From NCBI RefSeq assembly GCF_019744875.1, contig NZ_JAIETU010000002.1, positions 496,001 through 560,000 of the forward strand: a DNA stretch of 64,000 bases, in the 5' to 3' direction. The notes below the pieces were generated by a model, which did no database searches, was not told the DNA's origin, and saw only the letters and a program-made list of their open reading frames with translations. This document shows positions 10,421-18,877 of this stretch, in pieces. Position 1 is the stretch's first letter; each line of letters starts with the position of its first letter. The stretch is from Hyphomicrobium sp. Lineage in GTDB: Bacteria; Pseudomonadota; Alphaproteobacteria; Rhizobiales; Hyphomicrobiaceae. The translations under genes and the position numbers were made by a program.

Positions 10421-10938
10421 CAGGTCTCAATCCCAGGAAAGGAGTAAACGGCGGCGACGCGGCGGCGCCACCATGCGGTGAACGGAATCTCGGCCGCCAG
10501 GCGATCCTCGATGGCGTGCACGATGGTGCCCGGCGTCGCGAGCACGGCCGCATGCTTGGCGACGGCGCCTTCCCGCATGCGAAAAACGAGCACGTCTCCG
10601 GGCGTTGCTCGCGCGATGTCCTTGCGGACGAGGTGGCGCGTGGCGGCTGCGATCAGCGTTTCCTCTCCGCTCGCCTCACCCCAGTCGCGCGAGTAGCCCG
10701 GCGGGCGCTCCGCTTCCGTGCCGTAGAGATCGCGCCAGACGCCGCGAATGAGCCCGAGACAATCCGTACCCACACCCTTCAGGCTCGCCTGATGATGATA
10801 GGGCGTTCCGATCCAGCTTCGCGCGGCCGCGACCACGTCGTCAGGCGTTGGGCGGATCTCGCGCGCGTGCTGGCTTTCTCCCTCCCCGGCTCTCGCAAGA
10901 GAGAGTGGTGCGGGGCGCGGTCCTGTCAGATTGGCCAT
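10420..10938 (-). CDS. GTA gp14-like NlpC/P60 peptidase
   Basis: 'VVAAARSWIGTPYHHQASLKGVGTDCLGLIRGVWRDLYG'; abuts gp15. Confidence 0.9.
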   Translation of the reverse strand: MANLTGPRPAPLSLARAGEGESQHAREIRPTPDDVVAAARSWIGTPYHHQASLKGVGTDCLGLIRGVWRDLYGTEAERPPGYSRDWGEASGEETLIAAATRHLVRKDIARATPGDVLVFRMREGAVAKHAAVLATPGTIVHAIEDRLAAEIPFTAWWRRRVAAVYSFPGIET

Positions 10939-10947
10939 GGTTAGTCC

Positions 10948-11817
10948 TCAGCGCGATTTGCCGGGCCGGCGAATGGCCGTCAGGAAGTCGTTGCCGGGCA
11001 TGTCGGGGAAGCCGCGGAAGTTCGCGACGTTGGCGAACTTCGCCTGGCAGGTCTCAACGCGCTTGTCGCATCCGGCCGTGATCGTGAATGTCTGCGCCGG
11101 CGTCAAAGGCAGACGCGCGCGACTCCAGATTTCAATCGTCACGACACCGCCGGCCTTGCCGTGGCTCTTCACTTCGATGGCCTGGCCGCTGGCCGCGCCC
11201 GACGTGAACGTCAATAGCCCGTGCGTGAACCACGCATCCTGGAAGGCCGAGAGACCGCTCACCGTAAAGCGCCGCGGGCTCTGGACGCTCACAATCGCGC
11301 CCGTGCCGCGATAGGCCGGATTGGTGAGGCCGATCCCGCAGCGCGTATCGCCGAGATCGGCATCGCAGGCGTATTGAAACAGCCGCCCCTTCGTTTCGCC
11401 GAGCCGATGGGCAAGGCCGCGCACTTCAGCCGCAAACACGATGCCGCTGCGCTTGACCTCGCCGAGGTTGCCGCTGCGCATGAGAGCGCGTTGCGCGGGC
11501 GCCGTCCAGTTGACGCGGAAGATCTCGACCGACGCATCGTCGTAGACGCCAGCCGCCAGATCTTCCTCATCCAGGCTGTCGGACGTGACCGCACTCGTGA
11601 TCTCGAGGTTGTCGACGCTGAGCCCGACCGACTCCCGCATTTCACTTGCCGTCATGCCGCTGGCGGCTTCGAACGTCGTTCCGTCGAACACCACGTCGCG
11701 GTCGTGATCGGTGAAGCCCTGCACCGTGCCGTCGCGGCGCACCAGCCGCCAACACCAGCACAGCGTCGTCGCCCCCGTTGCAATGTGTGCGGCAAGCCCG
11801 CTTTCGAGCTGCTTCAT
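10948..11817 (-). CDS. GTA gp13-like DUF2163/phage BR0599 protein
   Basis: 'TTLCWCWRLVRRDGTVQGFTDHDRDVVFDG' and 'CDKRVETCQAKFANVANFRGFPDMPGNDFL'. Confidence 0.92.
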   Translation of the reverse strand: MKQLESGLAAHIATGATTLCWCWRLVRRDGTVQGFTDHDRDVVFDGTTFEAASGMTASEMRESVGLSVDNLEITSAVTSDSLDEEDLAAGVYDDASVEIFRVNWTAPAQRALMRSGNLGEVKRSGIVFAAEVRGLAHRLGETKGRLFQYACDADLGDTRCGIGLTNPAYRGTGAIVSVQSPRRFTVSGLSAFQDAWFTHGLLTFTSGAASGQAIEVKSHGKAGGVVTIEIWSRARLPLTPAQTFTITAGCDKRVETCQAKFANVANFRGFPDMPGNDFLTAIRRPGKSR

Positions 11818-12452
11818 AGGCGGATCTCCACCACGGGAATGCTCGGAATGGCGCCACTCTGAAAGCCGGACAGGTTGATCTCGAGCTTGTCGGTATCGAA
11901 GCGCACCGGCACGTCGAACTCGAAGCCCGCCGTGACGAGCGCGCCATTGGCAGGCGCTTGCCCGCCCGCAAACGTGATGAGCCCGGTTGAGGCGTTGACG
12001 GTGAAGTGCGTGCCGAGGGTCCTGGTCGCGCCGGCGACCGCGATTTTCACGGTGCCTGACACAGGCTTTTTGATATCGCGCGCGTAGGGCGCGTGCGCGG
12101 CGCCGTAGGTCTTTTTAAGCTGGAACGTCAGCGCCGCTCCGGTGCCGGTGCCGATGACCTGATCGAGCGGCGTCGTGGCAGCGCCGGGCGGGCCGGATTT
12201 CCAATCCGCATGATCGCGCCAGCGGAACCCGTGGAAGCGTCCACGCCGCTCCTCGAAAAAGGCGATCACCTCATGCAGCGCATCGAGCGAGCGCACGCCG
12301 TAGCCCGCGTTGTAGCTCCTGCGCGAGTTGGCCCAGCGGCTGTTGCGCTCCTCGTAGCCGGAGCCGAGCACGACGACGTCCGTGCGACGCTCCGGACCGC
12401 CCTGCGCCCCGCGCGAAATCGCGGTCGGAAAGCGGATCTCGTGAAAGGACAT
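11814..12452 (-). CDS. GTA gp12-like DUF2460/TIGR02217 tail protein
   Basis: 'FHEIRFPTAISRGAQGGPERRTDVVVLGSGYEERNSRWANSRRSYNAGYGVRSL'. Confidence 0.93.
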   Translation of the reverse strand: MSFHEIRFPTAISRGAQGGPERRTDVVVLGSGYEERNSRWANSRRSYNAGYGVRSLDALHEVIAFFEERRGRFHGFRWRDHADWKSGPPGAATTPLDQVIGTGTGAALTFQLKKTYGAAHAPYARDIKKPVSGTVKIAVAGATRTLGTHFTVNASTGLITFAGGQAPANGALVTAGFEFDVPVRFDTDKLEINLSGFQSGAIPSIPVVEIRL

Positions 12453-12512
12453 GGGATCCTCCGGATTGGCAGTAGGCAGTGAGGCAGTCGGTCGTCGGGA
12501 AGTGCCTGCTGC

Positions 12513-13100
12513 CTACAGATTGCGTTGACCGAGCGAGACGGCGCGGCTCAGCATGGCGGCAACCTGCGTTTCCGATTTCAAGAAGCTCTGCGCGTCCTGG
12601 GCTTGGACGTTGACGGTGACCTGCACGCCTCCGCCGCCGCGCGATGCGATACCGAGACGGCCGTCCGGGCCGCGCGAGAGCGGCATGATGGCTTCCGCGC
12701 CGCGCTCGCCCGCGATGCCGTAGCGGCCGCCCGCGAGTGGAAATGCAATCGGGCTCTGGATCACGCCGCCCGAGGCGAACGGCACTGGCATCCCGCCCTG
12801 GAACGCGCCGCCCTTGGCAAAGCCGAGGCCGCCCGAGACAAGCCCGGACACTAGGTTTCCAAACCCCTGCTCCAGCGGTTTCAATGCGGCCTTGAGCACG
12901 ATGTCGGAAAGACGCAGTGCGAGGGTGCGCAGCACGTCGCCGACGTTCTTGCCTTTGATGGCGATCCCCTCGAAGGCGCCGATCAGCGCACTCGAAAACT
13001 GCCGCCCCATGCTCGCGGCCTGGCGCAGCTCCGTCTGCAGCGCCGTCGTGTCGGCGTTGATGGCGACCGTCCACGTTTCAACCGGCTGGTTGGCATCCAT
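12513..13100 (-). CDS. GTA gp11-like phage tail tape-measure protein
   Basis: 'LSDIVLKAALKPLEQGFGNLVSGL...GGVIQSPIAFPLAGGRYGIAGERGAEAIMPLSRGPDGRLGI'. Confidence 0.9.
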   Translation of the reverse strand: MDANQPVETWTVAINADTTALQTELRQAASMGRQFSSALIGAFEGIAIKGKNVGDVLRTLALRLSDIVLKAALKPLEQGFGNLVSGLVSGGLGFAKGGAFQGGMPVPFASGGVIQSPIAFPLAGGRYGIAGERGAEAIMPLSRGPDGRLGIASRGGGGVQVTVNVQAQDAQSFLKSETQVAAMLSRAVSLGQRNL

Positions 13101-13106
13101 GCGCGC

Positions 13107-13298
13107 TTATCCTTCGATTGTTGGGCGTTGCGTATCGGGGTAGCGCTGTTCGAGCGCGCTCAGATCCCGGCGTGACAGGGGCCGCTCGATCGACGCCGTG
13201 CCGAAGCGTCCGCGAACGGCCGCGTTGAGCTCGGCCAGTGTGAAGCTCCAGAACGCGCGCGGCTCCAGCCCCAGCAGACCGAAGCCGACCGCCATCAC
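13107..13298 (-). CDS. GTA gp10.1-like phage tail assembly chaperone
   Basis: 63 aa 'AVGFGLLGLEPRAFWSFTLAELNAAVRG'. Confidence 0.82.
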   Translation of the reverse strand: MMAVGFGLLGLEPRAFWSFTLAELNAAVRGRFGTASIERPLSRRDLSALEQRYPDTQRPTIEG

Positions 13299-13669
13299 GT
13301 CGTCCCAGGGAAAGGGCCGTTTGCCTCTCCCCTCGCGGCTTCACCCGGTTCCGTTCCGGGTGCTGCCGAGAACGTCGCGGCCAGCAGACGCGCAACGATG
13401 TCGACGTATCCCGCCGCCCCGCCCTCCGTGCGCATGGCGGCCACGGCCTGATCCGTGACGTCGAAGCCTCCGCCGCGCAGGCCCGCGCCGATAATGCGCT
13501 GGCAGTCGCGCGCCGAAATGCGCCCCTTCTCGAAGCGCGTGGCGAGCGCAAGCATGTCCTCCTCGCCGAACGCCGCCTCGAGATTGGCGAGCGCGCCCAG
13601 CGTGAGGCAGAGCTGATACGTCTTGCCGTCGAGCACGGCGTCGATCTCGCCCCGGTGCCGGTTTGGCAT
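13295..13669 (-). CDS. GTA gp10-like tail tube assembly chaperone
   Basis: 'NRHRGEIDAVLDGKTYQLCLTLGALANLEAAFGEEDMLALATRFEKGRISARDCQRIIGAGLRGGG'. Confidence 0.88.
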   Translation of the reverse strand: MPNRHRGEIDAVLDGKTYQLCLTLGALANLEAAFGEEDMLALATRFEKGRISARDCQRIIGAGLRGGGFDVTDQAVAAMRTEGGAAGYVDIVARLLAATFSAAPGTEPGEAARGEANGPFPGTT

Positions 13670-13696
13670 GCTGTCCTCCTTAGTTCGTTGCTGCAG

Positions 13697-14110
13697 CTAC
13701 GCGGCGGCGAACGTCAGCTCGCCAGCGGATTCGAGGGAAAGCTCGAAGCTCACCTCGCCGTCGTGCCTGCCGGTCAGCTCGAACGATGAAATCTGGAACG
13801 CGCCCTCGACCGTTCCGAAATCGGGCACGACCACCTGCCAGTCGCGGATGGTGCCATCGAATACGTAACTGCGGATGAGCGCATCCGACGCGGCATCCTT
13901 GAAAATGCCCGACCCCGAGATCCGGGCCGATCGCACGCCCGCGCCCGCCAGAAGCTCACGCCACTGCCCCACACTTTCCTGGTGCGTGATGTCCACGCTT
14001 TCGGCGTTGAACGCCACCGCGCGCGATCGCAATCCCGCAACCGTCGTGAAGCTGCCCGCGCCGTTGCTGTCGACCTTCAGGAGAAGGTCTTTGCCTTTCT
14101 GTGCCGCCAT
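13697..14110 (-). CDS. GTA gp9-like phage major tail protein
   Basis: 'AAQKGKDLLLKVDSNGAGSFTTVAGLRSRAVAFNAESVDITHQESVGQWRELLAGAG' (TIGR02126-like). Confidence 0.92.
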   Translation of the reverse strand: MAAQKGKDLLLKVDSNGAGSFTTVAGLRSRAVAFNAESVDITHQESVGQWRELLAGAGVRSARISGSGIFKDAASDALIRSYVFDGTIRDWQVVVPDFGTVEGAFQISSFELTGRHDGEVSFELSLESAGELTFAAA

Positions 14111-14171
14111 GTTTGGTCTCCTTTATTGTCGCTCACGCGCCTGGTCGCGCGCCGTCAAAGACGGCGCGCTT

Positions 14172-14244
14172 GCGCTCCGCTGGGGCGGCGCACTCGCGCC
14201 GGGTCGCGTCCAAGCGGAGCTTGGCTTCGCCAAGACGCTCCCGG
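14172..14244. repeat. Intergenic dispersed repeat, copy 1 (between gp8 and gp9)
   Basis: 'gcgctccgctggggcggc...gggtcgcgtccaagcggagcttggcttcgccaagacgctcccgg', near-identical to 15929-15998; flanked by 'cgctcacgcg' at about 14131 and 14270. Confidence 0.85.
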
Positions 14245-14298
14245 GCTGCGTTGCCGCAACGTGGTTGTTCGCTCACGCGCGTGGTCGCGCGCTTCGCA

Positions 14299-14709
14299 TC
14301 AGGCCGTCGGTTCGGTGACGGCGCGGAAGCGCGCGACGCCAGCGTAAATCTCGCCGTCCGATCCACGCGCCGCGTCGCTCAATTCGTGTCGCAAGCTGAT
14401 GAGGCGGTGGCCCGCCAGCACAAGCGACGCGTCGTGCAATGCCGTCCGAATGGCTTCGAGCACGAGATGCACCTGCTTCTCTCCGCCGGCTTTCGACCAG
14501 ACGCGGAGCGTCACGACGTGCTCGCTGCCGGTTTCCGTGCCGGTGCTCCAGTCGCGCGTGGTGCTCGGCCCAAACGAAACGTACGGAAGCGCTGCCCCGC
14601 GCGGCACGTCGTCGTAAACACGCGCGCCGCCGAGCAGCGCCAGCAAGGGCGCGTCTGCTATGAGCGCGGCAAAGATTGCCTTCTGTAACTCCCAAGCGGG
14701 ACTGCTCAT
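14299..14709 (-). CDS. GTA gp8-like DUF3168 protein
   Basis: 'SPAWELQKAIFAALIADAPLLALLGGARVYDDVPRGAALPYVSFGPSTTRDWSTGTETGSEHVVTLRVWS'. Confidence 0.9.
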   Translation of the reverse strand: MSSPAWELQKAIFAALIADAPLLALLGGARVYDDVPRGAALPYVSFGPSTTRDWSTGTETGSEHVVTLRVWSKAGGEKQVHLVLEAIRTALHDASLVLAGHRLISLRHELSDAARGSDGEIYAGVARFRAVTEPTA

Positions 14710-14906
14710 GGGCTGCCTCGCTTGCCGTCGGCCAACTCCTGCGCGCGCCGCTCGGTCATCAGGCGCACGTCGCGCCTCATCGCGGCTCGCGCTTCCCGCG
14801 CGGCGCGTTCTGCCTCCCGGCGCGCGATGGCGCGGCGGCGAATGTCCTCGACGCGGCTCGCCACATGGGCAAAGCCGAGCCCCACGACGTCGGCGGATAT
14901 CTTCAT
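14706..14906 (-). CDS. Small Arg/Ala-rich hypothetical protein within GTA cluster
   Basis: 66 aa from MKISADVVGLGF; start overlaps end of gp7, end overlaps start of gp8. Confidence 0.55.
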   Translation of the reverse strand: MKISADVVGLGFAHVASRVEDIRRRAIARREAERAAREARAAMRRDVRLMTERRAQELADGKRGSP

Positions 14907-15229
14907 GCGATGCGCTCCTCGGCCAGGCAGCGCAGGAACCGATGCCTTTCGCCCGTGTCGATCACGCTCCGAATCTCGAACACCCGCGTGCCGAGCCTGA
15001 AGCGCATCTCGGGCAGCACGCCCGTGCGATACCTGATCCAAATCTCATGGCTGACGCGTCCCGAGACGCCGTCCGCCTCGCTCACCTCGTTGCCCGAAAC
15101 CGGCTGGAGCGCGGCCCAGACTTCCGCAACGAGCGACCACGTGCGCGTCACGCCACCGCCGCCATCCGCGCTTGTCAGGGGCGCTTCGAGCTGCAGGCGA
15201 TGACGCATGTCTCCGATGGTCACGCTCAT
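14903..15229 (-). CDS. GTA gp7-like phage head closure/head-tail adaptor
   Basis: 'IGDMRHRLQLEAPLTSADGGGGVTRTWSLVAEVWAALQPVSGNEVSEADGVSGRVSHEIWIRYR'. Confidence 0.92.
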   Translation of the reverse strand: MSVTIGDMRHRLQLEAPLTSADGGGGVTRTWSLVAEVWAALQPVSGNEVSEADGVSGRVSHEIWIRYRTGVLPEMRFRLGTRVFEIRSVIDTGERHRFLRCLAEERIA

Positions 15230-15801
15230 AGCCGCACCTCGCGATAGGGCTTGAGCAGATCCGAAACGGCTGCCGGGATCAGAGCGGCGGCCTGGCCGAT
15301 TTCGAGCGGATCGCGGTGCTCGTACCAGTGCGCCACGAGCAGCAGGATGGCGTGGCGGATCGGTGCGGGAACATCGGCGGCGATTGCCCCGATGCCGGCC
15401 TCGAACTCGATTTCAATTCCGGCGTGCGCCCGTCCCGGCGCCGTCCATCCGCCGTTCGGGATCAGGCGCGGCGACAAGGCCTGGCCGTCGAGCAAGTAGC
15501 GATCGCTCGTGATGAGCGTTGCGTCGCCGTTCGCGTCGTAGAGCGTGACGGACGTCACCGCCGCAATGGGGCGCAATGGAAAACGCACCGGCTCGCGGCC
15601 CGGCGGCCATTGATCCAGCGTCAGCCGCCAGCCTTGCGTGATCAGCGCGAGCCCCAGCGCGGCTTCGACGTGCAGACGCGAGGTGACGATCAGGCTCGCG
15701 ATCAGAATGTCTTCAGCGGAACCATCGAGGCGCAGATGGGCCTTCGCCTCGGAGACCGTAACCGGCTCCACGGCGGGCCCGCTCGTCAAAGCGAGGGACA
15801 T
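15226..15801 (-). CDS. GTA gp6-like head-tail connector
   Basis: 'PVTVSEAKAHLRLDGSAEDILIASLIVTSRLHVEAALGLALITQGWRLTLDQWP'. Confidence 0.92.
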   Translation of the reverse strand: MSLALTSGPAVEPVTVSEAKAHLRLDGSAEDILIASLIVTSRLHVEAALGLALITQGWRLTLDQWPPGREPVRFPLRPIAAVTSVTLYDANGDATLITSDRYLLDGQALSPRLIPNGGWTAPGRAHAGIEIEFEAGIGAIAADVPAPIRHAILLLVAHWYEHRDPLEIGQAAALIPAAVSDLLKPYREVRL

Positions 15802-15928
15802 GCTGGCGTCTTTCTTTTTTCGGGCCTCTAACGAGCGAAGCCGCCGGAGGGGGAACCGGCGGCTTCGCTCTGGCCCGGCGGGAGGGAGGAGGCCCGCCGG
15901 GAGTTGGTTGTGCGCTCACGCGCAGTAG

Positions 15929-15998
15929 GCGCTCCGCGGGGGCGGCCTTCGGCCGGGTCGCATCCAAGCGAAGCTTGGCTTCGCCAAGACGCTCCCGG
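15929..15998. repeat. Intergenic dispersed repeat, copy 2 (between gp5 and gp6)
   Basis: Near-identical to 14172-14244; also bracketed by an exact 27-nt direct repeat 'tgcgctcacgcgcagtaggcgctccgc' at 15911-15937 and 16022-16048. Confidence 0.85.
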
Positions 15999-16064
15999 CC
16001 CCTTCGGGGCTGAGACAAACCTGCGCTCACGCGCAGTAGGCGCTCCGCCGTGTGGGTTACACTC

Positions 16065-16160
16065 ACTTCTCCCTCCCCCTCGTGGGGAGGGCCGGGGTGG
16101 GTGGAACCCCAACGGCTGTTGGTACGCAATCCCCACCTCCCCCACACAGGGGGAGGTGAA
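16065..16160. repeat. Inverted-repeat-rich element ('ccctccccctcgtggggaggg' / 'cctcccccacacagggggagg')
   Basis: Two adjacent perfect/near-perfect hairpins just downstream of the capsid gene; resembles short palindromic intergenic repeats common in Rhizobiales. Confidence 0.6.
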
Positions 16161-16172
16161 GACTCGCTTCTG

Positions 16173-17420
16173 CTACGCTTCGAACTTCAGGAGCTTGATG
16201 GCGTTGAAGTCCTGTACGCCGCCGCCGACGCGCTTGGTCGTGTAGAAGAGCACGTACGGCTTCGACGAGAACGGATCGCGCAGCACGCGGATGCCGACGC
16301 GGTCGACGATCAGATAGCCGCGCCGAAAATCGCCGAACGCCACCGAGTAGCTGTCCTCGGCCATCGCCGGCATATCCTCGGACTCGACGACCGGATAGCC
16401 CAACAGCAGCGACGGCTCGCCCGCGCTGGCCGCCGGCTGCCACACGTAGTGGCCGTCGCCGTCCTTCATCTTGCGGATCGCCGCCTGCGTGCCGCGATTG
16501 AACACGAACGTGCCGTTGCCGCGGTAGCCTGCCTTCACCGTGTAGATGAGGTCGATCAGCTTGTCGGCCGGATTGCTGGCCGGAAACGCCCCGTCGACGC
16601 CGGTCGTGATGTAGCCGATGTTCTCCCAAGCCCAGGAGCCGTTGGCGACCTTGGTGTAGTCGAGAAAGCCCCTCGGCTTGGCGCTGCCGTTACCCGAGAC
16701 GAACGCCGTGCCTTCCTGCTGGGCGAAGGTGTCGCGCACCTCCTCGGCGATCCACTCGTCGATGTTGACGGCGCTGTCGTCGAGGAGCGTCGAGGTGGCC
16801 GCCGGCATGGCATAGAGCTCCATGGTCGGGAAGGTCAGCTCATCGAGCGTCGGGGTGGCCGTCTGCGTGCGCGCCGCCGTCTCCGCGACCCAGCCCGTGA
16901 CCGCACCCGTGATGGCGAAGGGCTTCTTGTACACGGAGCCCGACACCTGCCGCACCGAGGCGATGGAGCGGATCGGAGAGATATCCTTCAGCGCCGAAAT
17001 GACGGCGCGCTCGGTCTCGTCCGGTACGAGATAGCCGCCGTCTGCGCCCGCATTCGTCGAGACGGCGAGCGCCTTGGCTTCGAGGCGCGACAGGTTCGCG
17101 GTCTCGCCTTTGCGCACGTAGTCGTTGAAGGCGCGCCGATGGTCGCGCACCGCCGTCGTCTCGAGCGTGCTCGCGCCGCCGAGATGCGGGCGCTGCGCCT
17201 TGACGGCCAGGGCGTCGGCGACGCGCTTGGTTTCGTCGAGGGCCCGGTCGAGGCGGGCGAGCTTGTCGTCGATCAGCGGATCGGAGGCGGAGCGGCGCTC
17301 GAGATCGGCCAGGCGCTCGTCGTTTGCGTCCTTGTAGCTCTCGAAGGCGCGCATGAACTCCTCGAACGCCGCGCCGACACTGCCGCCGGACTTCGTTTCG
17401 AGTTGGGTGGGGTCTGTCAT
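16173..17420 (-). CDS. GTA gp5-like HK97 major capsid protein
   Basis: 'LSRLEAKALAVSTNAGADGGYLVPDETERAVISALKDISPIRSIASVRQVSG'; start at MTDPTQLETKS. Confidence 0.95.
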   Translation of the reverse strand: MTDPTQLETKSGGSVGAAFEEFMRAFESYKDANDERLADLERRSASDPLIDDKLARLDRALDETKRVADALAVKAQRPHLGGASTLETTAVRDHRRAFNDYVRKGETANLSRLEAKALAVSTNAGADGGYLVPDETERAVISALKDISPIRSIASVRQVSGSVYKKPFAITGAVTGWVAETAARTQTATPTLDELTFPTMELYAMPAATSTLLDDSAVNIDEWIAEEVRDTFAQQEGTAFVSGNGSAKPRGFLDYTKVANGSWAWENIGYITTGVDGAFPASNPADKLIDLIYTVKAGYRGNGTFVFNRGTQAAIRKMKDGDGHYVWQPAASAGEPSLLLGYPVVESEDMPAMAEDSYSVAFGDFRRGYLIVDRVGIRVLRDPFSSKPYVLFYTTKRVGGGVQDFNAIKLLKFEA

Positions 17421-17448
17421 GATTTCTTCCTCTTGGATGCGATTGAGA

Positions 17449-18186
17449 TCATTGCTTGAAGAGAGCGCGCGCGGCGTCGCGTATACGGACCGCGAGACGC
17501 GCCTCGTCCGATTGGCCCGAGCTCGCATCCCGCAAAGCCTTGAGGCCCGCGAGGCCGCCGCGGAGCACCGCGCGCGCCTCGCTTCTCGTCAGCCCAGCAT
17601 CCCGCGTGAGCCAGCGTTCGAATTCCCGCTCGGTCGGGGGAGCCGCCGAGAACGGTGTCTGTTTGGCCGACGTGATCCGCGCGTCCGGCAGCAGCGGAAA
17701 GGTCACGATCGAGATTTCCCAGAGGTCGATTTTTTCGAGGCGGCGCACTCCGGTCACGCGATCGCGCCGCGCGCGCGCCGCCTTGAAGCCGATGGAGAGG
17801 CCGTCCAGCGCACCCACTCGCATCAGCGCCATCACCTCACGCGCGCGGGCCACATCGCGCATCAGGCGGCCCTGGGCATAGAGCCCGCGGCTGTCCTCCT
17901 GCAGCGTCGTCCAGATGCCGATCGGCTGGTTTGCGTCGTGCTGGTAGAGCAGCTTCACACCGCGTGCGCCGCGTTGCGCGAGGCTCTCGCGGAAGGCGCC
18001 CGGCAGTACGACGTCGCGGCCGAGATCTTCGCGATTGAAGAGGCTCGCATAGCCTTCGAACGTGCCGTCGATATCCGCCCGCTTGAAGTCGAGGGACGTG
18101 AACTTCACCTCGGGCACGGGAAGATGCTCGGAAGGCGGCATCGCAAATCCTGCCCGTTCCCATGCGCGAATGGCCATGCGGTTCAT
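17449..18186 (-). CDS. GTA gp4-like HK97 prohead protease
   Basis: 'DGTFEGYASLFNREDLGRDVVLPGAFRESL', 'GALDGLSIGFKAARARRDR...IDLWEISIVTFPLLPDARI'. Confidence 0.94.
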   Translation of the reverse strand: MNRMAIRAWERAGFAMPPSEHLPVPEVKFTSLDFKRADIDGTFEGYASLFNREDLGRDVVLPGAFRESLAQRGARGVKLLYQHDANQPIGIWTTLQEDSRGLYAQGRLMRDVARAREVMALMRVGALDGLSIGFKAARARRDRVTGVRRLEKIDLWEISIVTFPLLPDARITSAKQTPFSAAPPTEREFERWLTRDAGLTRSEARAVLRGGLAGLKALRDASSGQSDEARLAVRIRDAARALFKQ

Positions 18187-18233
18187 CTCCGGATTGTTTT
18201 CGAGTTTCGTGCGGTTACGCCCAGCGGCCCGCC

Positions 18234-18265
18234 AAACAAAAAAGCCCGAGCGGGGCTCGGGCTTT
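18234..18265 (-). terminator. Rho-independent terminator between immunity array and prohead protease
   Basis: Minus strand: AAAGCCCGAGC-CCC-GCTCGGGCTTT followed by TTTGTTTGG. Confidence 0.8.
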
Positions 18266-18330
18266 CAGCGGGCGCTCATTGGCGCGTTCGGTTCGGCGGA
18301 TGTTCCAGACGGTTTCTAATGAGCATGAAA

Positions 18331-18360
18331 ATCGCTCGTCAGCGCCTCGATCTGGTCACT
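18331..18360 (-). repeat. Portal-gene remnant B'' ('DQIEALTS')
   Basis: 26-nt exact match 'tcgctcgtcagcgcctcgatctggtc' to portal gene at about 20488-20514; about 20 nt downstream of the 18383 immunity-like gene. Confidence 0.85.
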
Positions 18361-18382
18361 CTGACTTTGCGGGACCTGCCTG

Positions 18383-18757
18383 TCAGCGGCGACTGGTTTC
18401 GAGGACGCGGCGCGTCACAAACCAGAGATCGTCCCATTCTGGACGTGGCGAACCCTTCGCGACCCACTCCGCTACAATCGCGGCTGCACGTTCCTCATTG
18501 GTCGAGCCATAGTTGATCTGTTCGACCCAAGTCAACGGGCCCTCGGCAGCGAACAGAACCGGGACCGCCCCCGAGTCCAGAAGTCTCAACATGCAGAGCC
18601 GCAGGAACTCCTGCAACTCCTCACGCTCATACCCTAGATGCTGCGCAGCGTTTGCAATCCTGAACCACGACTCACCATCCCCGTCGATTTCGTTCGGCAG
18701 CCACTGCAAATATTGTCTTGCTGAATACCTGGAATGAGAACGGCTGAGATCAATCAT
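18383..18757 (-). CDS. Orphan immunity-like protein (paralog of 18878..19291)
   Basis: 124 aa; 'FLRLCMLRLLDSGAVPVLFAAEGPLTWVEQINYGSTNEERAAAIVAEWVAKGSPRPEWDDLWFVTRRVLETSRR' closely matches the neighbouring ORF. Confidence 0.7.
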   Translation of the reverse strand: MIDLSRSHSRYSARQYLQWLPNEIDGDGESWFRIANAAQHLGYEREELQEFLRLCMLRLLDSGAVPVLFAAEGPLTWVEQINYGSTNEERAAAIVAEWVAKGSPRPEWDDLWFVTRRVLETSRR

Positions 18758-18776
18758 CGCAGTGGATCCTCATTCC

Positions 18777-18830
18777 GGGCCGCGATGAAGTCCATGTCCT
18801 TCGGCGAGAGCGACAGCGGTTTCCAATGGA
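18777..18830 (-). repeat. Portal-gene remnant A' ('WKPLSLSPKDMDFIAARN')
   Basis: About 50 nt nearly identical to portal gene 20726-20780; encodes the portal peptide WKPLSLSPKDMDFIAARN in frame, then EDPLR and a TGA overlapping the ATG of the next immunity-like gene. Confidence 0.9.
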
Positions 18831-18877
18831 GACCCGCAGCCGGCGGCTCGCATATGCAGCATCGGGCGACGTCTCGG

